Part shown: piece by piece, positions 45,305 to 57,259 of the stretch
How the letters are laid out: every line of letters starts with the position of its first letter
Position numbering within the stretch: position 1 is the stretch's first letter
Assembly: GCA_050084985.1 (NCBI GenBank)
Contig: JBITNC010000001.1
Coordinates: 184,326,001-184,390,000 of the forward strand
Length of the DNA: 64,000 bases
DNA from: Nageia nagi
Taxonomy: Eukaryota > Pinophyta
Direction of reading: 5' to 3'
The notes under the pieces: model-generated
The model's database searches: none
The model's input: only the letters and a program-made list of their open reading frames with translations
What the model was told of the DNA's origin: nothing
Made by a program: the position numbers and the translations under genes

Positions 45305-45315
45305 CTCTGATACCA
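45305..45315 (-). promoter_or_regulatory. TE4 primer-binding site
   Basis: The complement reads TGGTATCAGAG and continues TGCAAG, a full match to the usual plant initiator-Met tRNA primer site. It lies two bases from the 5' LTR (45,318). Confidence 0.88.
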
Positions 45316-45317
45316 TG

Positions 45318-47789
45318 TGATCTATAAACTTTTGTAAATCCATGCTTATTCAATAAGTCATAAATGGATTCTCAAAATTGCATTTTTAATTATACATGAA
45401 TTAAAATCATTTTATTTTTAATCTCCAACTTCAAAAGGCTGAGGAACATATGGCATCTTAGCTAATTTTAATCCATGTTCTTTGTTATTATACAACCTAC
45501 TAACTATGAAAATGCATTTAAATATGTTTAGCATAACCATACAATAAGATCCATGCTCCCACATGTAACAACATTACTAGTTCCCACTCTTAAACAAAAA
45601 CCAATAAAGAAATGCACACATAAAATGGAGACACAAATATTTATACTAGTTCCTATTAATGTAGGAGTATATCCAATTTAATGGAGCTTATTATTGGCCA
45701 ATGAACATTACAACAATGCAACATTATGGAGAAAATATTATCTCACAACAACCTATAATACTCCTTGATACCACAACATTATGAACCAATGCATCCATAT
45801 CCTTGATCTATCAATTGATTGAATGGAAGAGTTGTTGCAACAGAGGTATGAGAAATGGTCTAACTTGCTCTTGCCTCAAATCTCCATGACCTACAACACT
45901 CCTTAATAAATTGTATAAAGTTTTCACTCTCAAGCCTTTATAGAATGATCCATGAACACATAATAGTCCTCCATGAGTTACCATAGAAGTGCCAGCCTCA
46001 ACAACCAAATATTATGACTCTATAATCATGGCATGAATATTGTAAAAATGTTCTAGAATAGTATGGAAATTATGAATCCTCAATAGAATCCTTAAGAAAC
46101 TTCACTAGATGATTATGAACTATATCAGGATCTGAACATGAAGATCTTCTATGATAATCTCCACCTAATGATCTTTGAATTCAAAAATAGTTTATTATAC
46201 AACCTCCAAGAACCCACACATCATGAAGGTTGATAACTTATCCAACTACTAGAAAAATATCCATAATAACTAGACAAAAATTACATTATTAAGATAACAT
46301 AATGCTATGGTTAATGTCACTCATAACATTCTCACTCTTGATATGCTCACCACATTCATACCAAGAGATTTTATCTCAACCATATAAAGAATAATATATA
46401 ATGACTATGATGCAATTTTTATCCTACAACAATAATTATACTTTCATATTAACCAATATGTCTAGGGTGTTTCCACCTCCAAGTAACCAGTAACATTGGA
46501 AATACAATGAAGAGAATATTTCATGAAGGTCTATTCTACCTTGGACTAATTCCTATCCACTATGGTAGCACTAATAATCTCCAATATGGACGTAAACACT
46601 CATCATCTATGGTAAAGTTTGCTCCAATAATTGTAACATGATACCTATAGTAAATGATACAATACTTATCTCTCCAAATAATATCCACTATCATATTTCC
46701 AATAATAATGAATAATAAAATACATGTAACAAGAACACATAACATACCTCTCACTCATAGCATGCTCACACATAATGTAATCTACCACATTTATATTATG
46801 TGATCTTCCTATTACATGAAAAATGAAAACCCGTCACTAAATAATGACTAAATAGTAGAATAATCATTCATAATCAATAATGGCTACAGTCTCTAGCATC
46901 TAGCATCAACATGATAATGCATATGGGTATCAATATGGAGTCTTTCAAATCCTCCAATATTATAACATCTACTAGAACTCCTTGGATTTATCTCAATAGT
47001 GCTCTATGGCTTGGCTATGGTAGAAATCCTCCATAACCAATTGGAACAATGAGAAGAAAGAAGAGTATAAGAAGCTTTGATATAACTTGGATTGATTCCA
47101 TCCACTATGGCAATCACTATAGTTCCTCCATGGTTGCATATCCTCCTATTTATGGTTAGGTCTACTCCAACAATGGTTATAGCCTACCTATAGGAATGGC
47201 TACCTCCAACTCTCCCACTTTATCCCTAAACTCCTTACTTTTTCCAACTTGGGTTTCAATCTCTTCAAATGCTCCTCTCAGATGCATTTCTCCTTACCAG
47301 ACCCATCTTTTCATATTTCCATGACTTTATGCTTCAACTGACATTCTATAATGACTATGAGCTTTTACTTGCCCTAAGATTCCATTATTTTCACAAAGTG
47401 GATAGCCTAAATGATATTTTGCACAATTTGGATGCCCTAAATGACATTTTGTATAGTGTTGATGCCCTTCATGTAGTATTCTGGATAAGGAAAGTTTATA
47501 GGAAATCAAAACTTATGAAAGTCAAATATTTAACAAACATAGGCATGCATATACTCATTGGAAAGGTATCTTTGATGATTATCCAATAAGGAAAGAATAA
47601 ACTCAATTAGATCTATGTATCAAGAGTTATGAATTTATAAAAATAAAAAATATATTTTCATGACAAGTTCCAGCTATAATGACACTACAAAACCATTAGG
47701 AATAGCTCCAAACACCACAAAAATATGAGAATTCATCAATTCCTATCCTATGATATTTGGAATTAAATATATAATCCATTTTTTAATCA
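45318..47789 (-). repeat. TE4 5' LTR (minus-strand orientation)
   Basis: A 2,472-bp copy of 42,119-44,550, starting TGATCTATAAACTTTTG and ending TTTTTTAATCA. The array unit resumes immediately after it. Confidence 0.85.
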
Positions 47790-47817
47790 TTTTGTAAATT
47801 CTCCTTATCAACTTGTA

Positions 47818-49708
47818 ACTTCTCTCTTTGAAAAATAAAAAAATATTATCATACTTAAAGCAGATAAAGGAAATGTAATTGTAGTTCTTGATGTTAATGA
47901 CTACCATGCAAAAATGTTAGATCATCTTATTTCCTTAGGTAGCTATAATAAATTAAATACTAACCCCTTGAATAAAATTATTAATAAAGTAAATAAAGCT
48001 ATATTAGTCTCTTCTTTAGATGAATAAACCAATAAAAGATTAATTCCTTAAAGATCAATTATATCAAGGATATATGGGGACCCAAAAATACATAAAGAAG
48101 GTATTCCAATTAGGCCCATTGTGGATACCATTAACTCCCCAACTAATGAACTAGATAAATATTTAGCCAAGGAAAAACTAAAACACCTATTAGGTAATAC
48201 ATCTTCATACATTAAGAACTCTGAACATTTTATAAGCAATTAGTTAAAGAATCGCAAAGTTATGGATGGTGATATTTTGGTTAGTTTTGATGTTGTTTCC
48301 TTATATACAAAATTCCCTATAGATAAAGCACTAAAGGTTATACCTAACTTAGTATACCATGATACATTATTTTTTATTAAAATATGCCTTAAAACTACAT
48401 TTTTTAGTTACAAAGGAGATATCTATGAACAAGTACATGGGGTAGAAATGGGATCTCCATTATCTCCCATTGTTGCCAACTTATATATGGAGTGGTTTGA
48501 AACATATACTCTTGATTCATTTCCTTTAAAACAAGAATGGTTGGATAGATATGTGGATGACACAAATATGAATTGGCCACATGGAAAATATTCTCTTAAA
48601 GTTTTTCACAACCACCTTAATTCAATTGATGATATTATTCAATTTACTAAAGAAATTGAAGAGGATAGTAAGATTCCTTTCCTTGATGTACTAGTTTATA
48701 AAAAGGATAATGGGTATATAGGTCATGAGGTATATATAAAAAGACACATATTGACATATACTTGCATGCTTTATCTCATTATCATTATTCTCAAAATATG
48801 GGGTACTCAGTATTCTTATAAATAGAGTCCTTAGAATTTCAGATAATGACCATATACATAAAGAGAAAATGCATTTAACTAAAGCACTAATGAATAATGT
48901 TTATTCTATTAAAGAGATTAGACATGTAAGTAATAAGATATAAAGAGGAAAAACTAAGGAGAGACAAGACCATAATAATACTAATCCATATATAGGGGTA
49001 GCCTACCTTCCCTATATCAAGGGTTTAAGTGATAATTTAGCTAAAATAGTAATGAAAATGCATATTAAGATCATTTTTCTTCCTCTTAATAAATTAGAAA
49101 ACATGTTCATTTATGTTAAGGACCACTTAGAACCCTTACAACATAAAGGTGTATATAAGATAATATATGACTATGGAACTTGTTACATTGGTGAAACACG
49201 TAGGTCAATACTTGAAAGAATTAAAGAAAATTATGTAGATTTACAATATAATAGAATAATCAAATTTGCCCTCATTGAACATGTGGATAAGACTAAGCAC
49301 CATATACTCATAGATAAGATTACCATAATAATATTAATAGATACCAAGTTATTGAGATTATGAAGGCATGGCTATCTATTATTGACCTAATTCACAAACA
49401 TAGAAGGAAAAATAATATGATACTAAAATAGACATAACTTTTGCATTTTAACTCAATTTTTCATGTTCTTTACATCGTTGGAAAGATACTTTTATGTAAA
49501 ATTTAACTATATTAATATATTTGTTATTTTATAATTATAGAGTACTAAAATTAATCTTATAAAATTGGGTACTAGTAATCTCTACTTAAAGAAGAAGGTT
49601 CCACTTTATTTTCTTCATTCAATAGTTCTAGAGATGGGTCCCATAGATTGGACTCAAAATGTCAATAATTCAAATTTATATGCAATTTAACCTTAAACCA
49701 ATAAAGAG
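47818..49708 (+). mobile_element. Penelope-like element (RT + GIY-YIG), Dryad-type
   Basis: A 1.9-kb insertion in an array unit, flanked by the 8-bp direct repeat AACTTGTA (47,810-47,817 and 49,709-49,716). The unit continues in register on both sides. It contains a nearly continuous Penelope-type reverse transcriptase followed by a GIY-YIG endonuclease domain. No LTR, poly-A tail or second repeat copy is seen, so it is probably 5'-truncated. Penelope-like elements with GIY-YIG are known in conifers as Dryad, proposed to come from arthropods by horizontal transfer. Here only family identity is seen; origin is literature knowledge. Confidence 0.85.
47842..49431 (+). pseudogene. Penelope-like RT and GIY-YIG endonuclease reading frame
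   Basis: The frame opens with LKADKGNVIVVLDVNDY and continues IYGDPKIHKEGIPIRPIVD, PTNELDKYLAKEKLKHLLGN, then RT core DILVSFDVVSLYTKFPI, GVEMGSPLSPIVANLYMEW and RYVDDTNMNWPHGKYSL (catalytic YVDD, about 48,550). KIPFLDVLVYKKDNGYIGHE and GVAYLPYIKGLSDNLAKI lead to GVYKIIYDYGTCYIGETRRS (about 49,150-49,210), the GIY-YIG nuclease motif, and a C-terminal EIMKAWLSIIDLIHKHRRK. Only about four stops and two frameshifts (about 48,740 and 49,330) break roughly 530 codons. It is among the least decayed coding regions in the window. RT would prime on nicks made by the nuclease. Confidence 0.88.
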
Positions 49709-50640
49709 AACTTGTATATCATTAGGTTTTCACTCTCTTTTCTACCATCCAACATTTCATTAACAATGGAAATCATAACATTACATAAATGGTAAGAATC
49801 CAACAAAACAAGGATATAAACCTCATCCTATCTTTCTTGATTTTTTAAATATTTTTAGGAGTTCCTCATTTTGAAACTTCTCATTATCAATACATATCAT
49901 ATCAATTAGGATTGTATGTTGTTGCTCCTTTTATTTTCATCCAACATTTCATCAACAATGGAAATCATATGAATATATTTCATCAACAGCTATTTTCTCT
50001 TGATAACAAAAATAAAAGTAATACCTTTTATTGTATTACTTCTTTATGGATTGAAATATATGGGTATTACATTTCTTAACTTTGTTGCATGAATTGTATT
50101 TATTGGCTTTCTTCATGCTCCCATTGTTTTCATCCATATTTTAATCAATAACAGTACATTTATTCATTACAATCATACTATCTATGTGAATGATTTTCTC
50201 TCACCTTAGGAAGAGGCAATTTTTGTGTGTCTAGCTATATAGAAGCTGATGGAACAATTAAGCATGTTTCTTGTATTCCTAAATAAAATAAAGTTAAGGT
50301 TGTTTCTTGTACCTCCCTCTACTACCATCTAATATTTCATCAATAGTATTATTTGGGCTCATTACACTTGAAATTTCAACATGAATAATTTCATCAATAA
50401 CAAAAAAGTAAGGATGTAAACTTCATGCATTAGTGATTATTGAATTTTAGACACCATTCAAAATTGTTCAACAATACCACCATACATATTTGAGGTCATT
50501 TTTGTACCTCCCTCCACTACCATCCAACAATTCATCAACAATATTAAATTGTCCCTTTACAATTAAACTATCAACTTTAATAATCTTCTCCATACAACAA
50601 AGAAATAGAAGTACCTCTTACTACAAAATATCCATTGTAG
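49709..50640 (-). repeat. Continuation and decay of the 181-bp array
   Basis: The interrupted unit resumes at 49,709 (CTTGTATATCATTAGG, then CTACCATCCAACATTTCATT). A second unit follows at about 49,855-49,970, whose minus strand again reads IDNEKFQNEELLKIFKKSRK. Only the core CATCCAACATTTCATCAACA recurs (50,140, 50,320, 50,520) before fading out. No other gene is seen. Confidence 0.7.
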
Positions 50641-50832
50641 CATTAATTGTTGCTATACTTCTTTTTCTAGGTTTGTAAGTTTTTGACCTTTTATGGTAAC
50701 ATGTATCATAGAAAATTGTATACATTATTTTACTTTTTCACTAGGCCTCTAATAGTCCTCGATGTTTGAGTTAAGTTTAGCCTTTGCTATCTTTGAAAAA
50801 TTTGAAAAATAATTCACCTTTTCCATAATTAT

Positions 50833-51420
50833 TTATTTATGTAACAATCTATTTCTAAGATTAATTATTTTACTATGAAGGATATTCTTTATATCCTTAT
50901 TTTTAGTCTTGAATGTTTCTTTGTAATGACCCCTAGGTGGATTCTCCTTTGGTAATCTCAAAATTTTTGCTAGTCCCATGTCTTTATGTTCATTCCCCCT
51001 CCTATGTGGGTTTAATGTAATATGCTCATACAAATGGTTACCCCCAGTAAGACCACAAACATAAATCATGAAATAGTAGTGTAACCTCCCAACCATCTTA
51101 TGTGCATGCCAACTTCTGCCATCACCACAATATGCATAATGTTGATCCACCTATAACAAGTAACTGAGATCAAAATTTAATATATTTTTTGCATATTGAG
51201 ATCAAAATTTAATATGTTATTTGCATATTAAATATGTAGACATAATAAACAATGTATAATCACCAACCATTGAAATTTGAAGGTCACCACCAAGAGATAG
51301 ACCATGGACAATAGTAAATTAAGGTTTCCTCCCACCTATGTATTGATAAAATAGTTCATTAGCATCATAACAATTTAAAAATAATATTATAATGATTTTA
51401 GATCTATCATGGATTATAAT
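50833..51420 (-). pseudogene. Unrecognised minus-strand exon pair
   Basis: Exon 51,150-50,833 is open for 105 codons after an acceptor-like TTGTTATAG: VDQHYAYCGDGRSWHAHKMV, then YVCGLTGGNHLYEHITLNPH, RRGNEHKDMGLAKILRLPKE, and a basic end with stop at 50,833. Upstream, after a 117-bp intron with donor ATG|GTTGGTG at 51,267, an earlier exon reads ELFYQYIGGRKP, stop, then FTIVHGLSLGGDLQISM. The phases agree. I do not recognise the protein. With one stop and no shift it is one of the better-preserved host-like frames here. It lies on the same strand as the 181-bp array and the 40,099-41,082 exon and could be an upstream exon of that gene. Confidence 0.5.
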
Positions 51421-52099
51421 GAATAAAGGCTATTCCCAAATTAGGCTTTAGTGACAATGATTTCATATCCTTTGTGCACTATAGTGATCATCAACAGCAT
51501 ATTTTTTTTTTAAATATTGCTCCAATAACATTTTCATCTTTTGTTCTTCCAAGTATAAGAACAATGAACATCCCATTCTTTTTTATTTATATCCCTTGAA
51601 AGAATAATAAAATACATTTAAAAAGGATATTACTTTTGAACATCCCTCTTTATTTTCTCAAGGACCTAAACATAATAGATTTGATGATGTGGAGAGATTG
51701 AATCATGTGATGAAAGAAGTTGGATATATTCTTGATATGCAAAAAGTTAGATTATCCTGTAAATTATCAAAGCCATGGATTCAAGTTCTTACAAGTATTT
51801 ATCTTGAATAAATCAAGTATTCATTCCTCTCTAAATATTTATCTAATCATAGATAACTTTATGAAAAATATTTCTCTTTCTAAAATTATCAAAATATTCC
51901 TACATGATGATATAGTGTTTCAAAAAATGCATAACAACATCAAAGGATTATAATAGGATGATGTTCAAAGAGTAACAACATTGATGATAGATAGAGGAAT
52001 GAAGAAGATACATGGAAGTAAATGGATTCAAAATGAAAAAAGGGCACATATTTTTTCTTAATAATTTTTGACCATAATAGTATGCCTTTAACCTTTACA
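51421..52099. other. No feature seen
   Basis: AT-rich sequence without recognisable coding text or repeats. Small open frames on both strands have no family likeness. Confidence 0.45.
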
Positions 52100-53924
52100 T
52101 AAACATCATTGAACGATCAAAGAGTAGTTTAAAATGGATTTTCATAAAATATTATGTTTATGAATGACCTAATATACATGTATGCAAAATGTGCAAGAAT
52201 ACACAAGGCTAAAGAATTATTTAAAAACATGCATGATGCAAACATAGTTTCGTAAATAACAATAATATTGGATATGCAAACATAGTTTCATTGACATCAA
52301 TAATTGTTGCAAGTATTCAGATGATATGTATAACTTTTGTAGCTTTAAAATTGAGCATGGGAATTCATGAATAAATAATTCAATCCCAAATATAAAAATA
52401 TCAAAATTCCCTTAAGTGTTTTTAGAAAATACCTTTTATTAGTTTCAAAATAGATTCAATAATTGCATTAAGATTATGCATAGTTTATAGCATGGGCTAA
52501 TGTTATTTCATTATTCCTAGGATAAATCATTATACATTACACATGTATGACAAATGTGGAAGGATAGACAATGCTCAAGAATTATTTTACAAGATGTATT
52601 ATACATTGTTAGAAATGTAAAGCAAATGCAATTATCAAGTGTAAAGCCAAACCCTACAACCTTTTCCAACATTCTTCTAGCAAATGTTGCTATTTGATCT
52701 TAATAAGAAGGTATGGAATTCCATATTAGAGTAGTTCAAAAGGGGTTTTCATCAGGTATTGATGTTTTGAATGACCAATAAGACATGTATGAAAAACATT
52801 TTCTGCAATTTGAGGGTTCCTAAAAAATATGGAAGAATTATTTGATAAGATGTACAATGTATTGTGAGGTGTAAAAAGAAGATGCAATTTGTCAAGTCTA
52901 AAACTAAACTCTATAACCTTTTCTAACATTCTTCTAGCAAATATCACCAAGTGAGTTCAAGATGAAGGCATGGACTTCCATCAATGATTAGTCAAAAATG
53001 GTATTTCATTGGTTATTGAGGAAGGATAAAACTCTTTGATAACATGTATGCAAAATAGTCTTCAAATATGCATGATTCAAACACATTTTCATGGGAATTG
53101 TAATGATCACAAGATATGCACAAAAGAGATGCATAAAATGGGCTTTCATCAAGTATTGAGGTTGTGAATACCTAGCTAGTCATGTATTATTTTTTACAAG
53201 TTAATGATTTCTAAAAAATGTGGAAGAATTATTTGATAAGATGTATGATACATTATGAGGTTTGAAAAGCATTTGTAATTATCAGTTCTAAACTAAACTC
53301 TACAACCTTTTCTAGCAAGTGCTACCATGTGAGCTCAAGAAGAAGATATGGAATTCCATCAATGAGTCATTAAAAATGGGATTTCATTAGTTATTGAGGA
53401 AGGATATGAATATTTGATAACATGTATACAAAATAGTCTTTGAAGATGCATGATTCAAACCTAGTTTTATGAAAACTATAATGATCACAAGATATGCATA
53501 AATGAGATGCACAAAATGGTTTCATTGAGTATTGATGTTGTGAATGCCCAATCAAATATGTATGTTTTTTCTACAAGTTGAGGGTTTGTAAAAAATGTGA
53601 AAGAATTATTTGATAAGATGTAAGAAGCATTGTGAGGTGTGAAAAGTAGATGCAATTATTAGGTCTAAAACTAAACTCCACAACCTTTTCTAGCATTCTT
53701 CCAGCAAATGCCATCATGTGAGCTATAGAAGGTATGGACTTCCATTAATGAGTTGTTGAAAATGGGATTTCATTAGTTATTGAGGAAGGATAAAATTATT
53801 TGATAAAATGTATGCAAAATAGTCTTTGGAGATAAATGATACAAACATAATTTCATGGACACTGTAATGATCACAAGATATGCTCTAACAAGATTCACAA
53901 CATGGGTTTTGTAGAAGATGACAT
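52100..53924 (+). repeat. PPR-derived tandem repeats, period about 381 bp
   Basis: At least three tandem copies: the block GAAGAATTATTTGATAAGAT recurs at about 52,840, 53,223 and 53,602, and CAAAATAGTCTT at 53,050, 53,434 and 53,815. Steps are 379-384 bp. Plus-strand translations keep PPR traces: MYAKCARIHKAKELF at about 52,180, ELFDKMYDT, and MDFHQxVIKNGIS. Stops and shifts are everywhere. A decayed PPR gene that later duplicated in tandem is the simplest reading. Confidence 0.65.
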
Positions 53925-54840
53925 TGGAATTATTTTTGAAGGTGCAAAATGCAAATAAATAGGTACAAAAACTTTGCAAGGTAAATTAAGAAATTAAATA
54001 TGTAGGTTTTCACTAACTACCTAAGCTAGATGTACTTGTTACAAATAACCTTAACTTATAGAAACAAAAACCCTTAATTTGTAAAACTTAACCCTCGACT
54101 TGTAAACATAGGAACCTTCAAACTCGAGCTAGGAATGGAAGGAAATTCATGAAGCTTATCAAAATGGGCTTTACATTCAATTCTTATATCATCTAACAAC
54201 ATGCAGGAAGATAATATGTTTCTTAACAAATATGCCTCATCATATTTTTAAATTAGCTTGCAAAATTACATTACAATTTGATGAAAACTAGTAGTAATTT
54301 TACAAAAAAATTGTAGCGATTTCATCAAATTGATAGGGATTCATGCCCTTACAAGGTTTCTTAAAAAAGATTTTTTTTAAAAAAATTGCTTAGTGATTTG
54401 TCTATGATATGTATAATATTTTGCTAAAATCCCTTTACAATTTTTCATTTTGATCAGCTAGCATGGCCCCACACTTTGTTTTACAAAATTGGTTAGTTGT
54501 TGAACTCCATGCAATTTTGTCAAAAAATCATCATGATTTTGATAAAAAGCATAGCAATTTTGACTTAACTACTCAGATTAATAGTAAAATCATGAGGTGG
54601 TTTAGTAAATATCTCATGGTGATTTTGATGAAAACTTATCATGATTTTGTAGTTGACAAAATCCATACAAAATCTAGTGAAACTTGTCTTTGGAAAATCA
54701 CCATAGGATTCTATCAAAAAATCATTATGATTTTGCCTATCAGAAACTGGATTTCACCAAAAAGTGGATGGGCTTCCATCATAATTGCATGTATATCAAT
54801 ATTTCTGATAATTTGTCAGGTTGTCAAGGAAAGAATTATA
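53925..54840 (-). repeat. Inverted repeat, right copy
   Basis: The reverse-complement partner of 28,270-29,150, including the GGTGCAAAATGCAAATAA block at 53,940 that pairs with TTATTTGCATTTTGCACC at 29,105. It is rich in GATTTTG motifs. The open frame 54,463-54,855 is a by-product of this composition. Confidence 0.75.
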
Positions 54841-55758
54841 GGGCTAGATAAATAGCTCCATACAAGTAATAGAACATCCAATTTTAAGAAAAAAGGTTTT
54901 AAGAAAAATATAAGTATTGTGACCATTGAAGCTACATGTTGTATTGTAATCACATAAATAATAAGATATATTTCTAGAGGTACATAAAAAATATCTTGAA
55001 GCTCCATTGAAATACAATACAATCAAAATAAAAATTAAATCACAAGCTCAAGATTTTAGTAGTAATTTTCCTCCTTGATACATAGAGAATGAATGTTGTG
55101 ATTTTCAATTGATTAAAAAACATGATATAAATAAATATGAAAAAATTTAATATAAATAAGAAAAAACATAAATGAAGGAAAATTTGCATGTAATGAATGC
55201 CCTCAAGGGAATAATGTGAATCATAATGAAATAAATAAAAGGAATTTTTTCATTAAGTAATGAATCCCCTCAAGAGAAAAACATGAATCATAATTAAATA
55301 AATGCTAGTGATTATGTAGTAATTGAGGCCTTTCCTTTCCTAGAATATTCTTTTAGGATAATTACAAAATATTATTAAATAATTTCTATAATAAAAATCA
55401 ATTTAGAGGTCAGATGAACCTAATCATAGTTGTTAGGATCTAACCAAGCACTTCAACCCTTCCTAGTGCTCCTATTATGGATATAAAGGTTTATCATATT
55501 ATGAATAAATTATATAGTATTCATGTTATGATAGCTTGAATATAATTATTCATGAATCCCAAAAGCATATGAGTATTTTAGTACAATTTCTCAAGTAACC
55601 AAATACAATATTTGATCTCATTTTTTTTCTTTTACATAAAGAGTTGAATATCCTAGAAGAAATATGATAAAAAAATTATTTGATTAGAGAAAGATCCTAT
55701 AGATTCTTATTGTGAATAAAATAAATATAATATTATAATTAATGAGTTTGATATTATT
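54841..55758. other. No feature seen
   Basis: AT-rich flank of TE5 with short GAATCATAAT repeats (55,215-55,290). No recognisable coding sequence. Confidence 0.45.
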
Positions 55759-57246
55759 TGATGTTGATGTCACATCATCATGATACAATGTTAATAGAGG
55801 AAGACCTTTTGAAGTGTGAAATGGAAATGTTGATGTCATGTCTTCACATCATGATGTTAGTAGGAGAATACCTACTAGAGGTGGCATGGATGATGTTGAT
55901 GGCATGTCTTCATGGTGCAATATTTGTAGAAGAATACCTACCATAGTGTAGCATGGATAATGCTCACATCATATCTTCATGATGAGATGTTAGTATAAGA
56001 AAATTTGTCATATTGTAGTATGGACAATGCTAGCATCACATCTTCACAATGCGATATTAGTAGAAGAATACCTACCAAAGCATGATATGGATAATATTGA
56101 TATCACTTGTTCACAACATTATGTTAGTAAAAGAAGACCTATTGAAGTACGGCATGGATAATGTTGATGTCACATCTTCATGGTACAATGTTAGTAGAAA
56201 AAGACTTACAGAGTGCAACATGGATAATGTTAATGTCACATCCTCATGATACATTATTAGTTAAATATTCTTGTTGAAGTGCTAAAAAACTTATGATAAC
56301 ATCATATCTAAGATGTAGCATCATTGATAAAGGCTTGACCTTGCAAATCATGACACAACAATATGATTAAAGATCTAATAATATTATTAAAGTCTTGATG
56401 ATCATTGATCTTCACTTGTAACCATTGTAATGTCCCAACACATGTCAAAAGGGGAGTTAAAGAGGTTACAAAAGTGGTTGGAGTTAGTTATGGTAACATG
56501 ATAGTCATGACCATGGTATTGGATTAGTATGAGAATCATGGAGACCATATAATCATCCAAGAGATGAAATTTTTCATTACACCACTTATATAAATTGAAA
56601 AAGAAAACCTATTACTATAGAACAGATGATAATAAAAAGGGAAAAGAGGCCTTTTTTTGTTAATGGTATAAGAAGCTTATTGGAAGAAGTAGAACTAGGA
56701 TCATGAAATGATAAACATAAATTAAGGTTCACAAATAAAGAACTACTAAAGTAATAATACAAAGAGGGTTGAGAGTCCCAAGAGACAAGAGGCAAGGGAT
56801 CCAAAAGAAAGCTAGAGCTACATAACTTCAACAACCAAGAAAATACCATAAGATTGGTTTTAATTGATCTAGAGGGAGCAAAGAGATCAAGGAAGTTGAA
56901 AGAGTGTAAAATTCCATTAAGACTAAGGCAAAACTCAAGTTACTTATGATTGTAGCTTTTAAAATATTTAATTAGTAGTAAAAAATTAGAAAGAAACTTA
57001 ATTAAGGGACATACTCTCATATTGAGAGTAACCTCTATAAATAACTATCTTATTATGCATGTTATTTTAATTATAATTTTAATGTATTTTCATAATTAGT
57101 AGCCTCCACAGTGAATGAAGGCATAAATATTTTAGTGAAGTATTTTTGGATATGAAAATATAGTATATTTCTTGAATATAAAATGCAAAGTATAATTTGT
57201 ATTTTAGGATCCATGTATGCTATAAGCATCTGATGATTATAGATCA
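55759..57246 (+). repeat. TE5 5' LTR
   Basis: 1,488 bp. The first about 530 bp are eight units of a 66-67-bp tandem repeat (TGTTGATGTCACATCTTCAT, TTAGTAGAAGAATACCTACC, GGCATGGATAA). The rest aligns with 58,800-59,762. Minus-strand open frames at 56,586-56,849 and 59,115-59,354 are the same LTR stretch and not genes. Confidence 0.82.
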
Positions 57247-57248
57247 TG

Positions 57249-57259
57249 TGGTATCAAAG
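57249..57259 (+). promoter_or_regulatory. TE5 primer-binding site
   Basis: TGGTATCAAAG two bases after the 5' LTR, the initiator-Met tRNA primer site with one change. Confidence 0.8.

Larger units (their letters stand above)
42119..47789 (-). mobile_element. TE4: coding-free LTR element with 2.4-kb LTRs
   Basis: Two long direct repeats (42,119-44,550 and 45,318-47,789) of 2.43 and 2.47 kb have TGATC...GATCA or TGATC...AATCA ends. They enclose only 767 bp. A primer-binding site (CTCTGATACCA at 45,305-45,315, complement TGGTATCAGAG) and a polypurine tract (complement AGGAAGGTG, 44,551-44,559) show minus-strand orientation. TSDs are TTTTA / TTTTG. The interior has no coding sequence, so it must depend on another element's proteins. 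The LTRs differ by about 15% over their first 145 bases by eye, so the insertion is very old. It sits in a unit of the 181-bp array. Confidence 0.88.

Noticed and set aside
54463-54855. 130-codon open frame
   Set aside because: Lies in the right inverted repeat; repetitive HDFD/KNHH text arises from GATTTTG-rich DNA and the left copy has no equivalent intact frame.
56586-56849. Minus-strand open frame with a relative at 59,115-59,354
   Set aside because: Both are the unique part of the TE5 LTRs; Ser/Leu-rich text with no family likeness.
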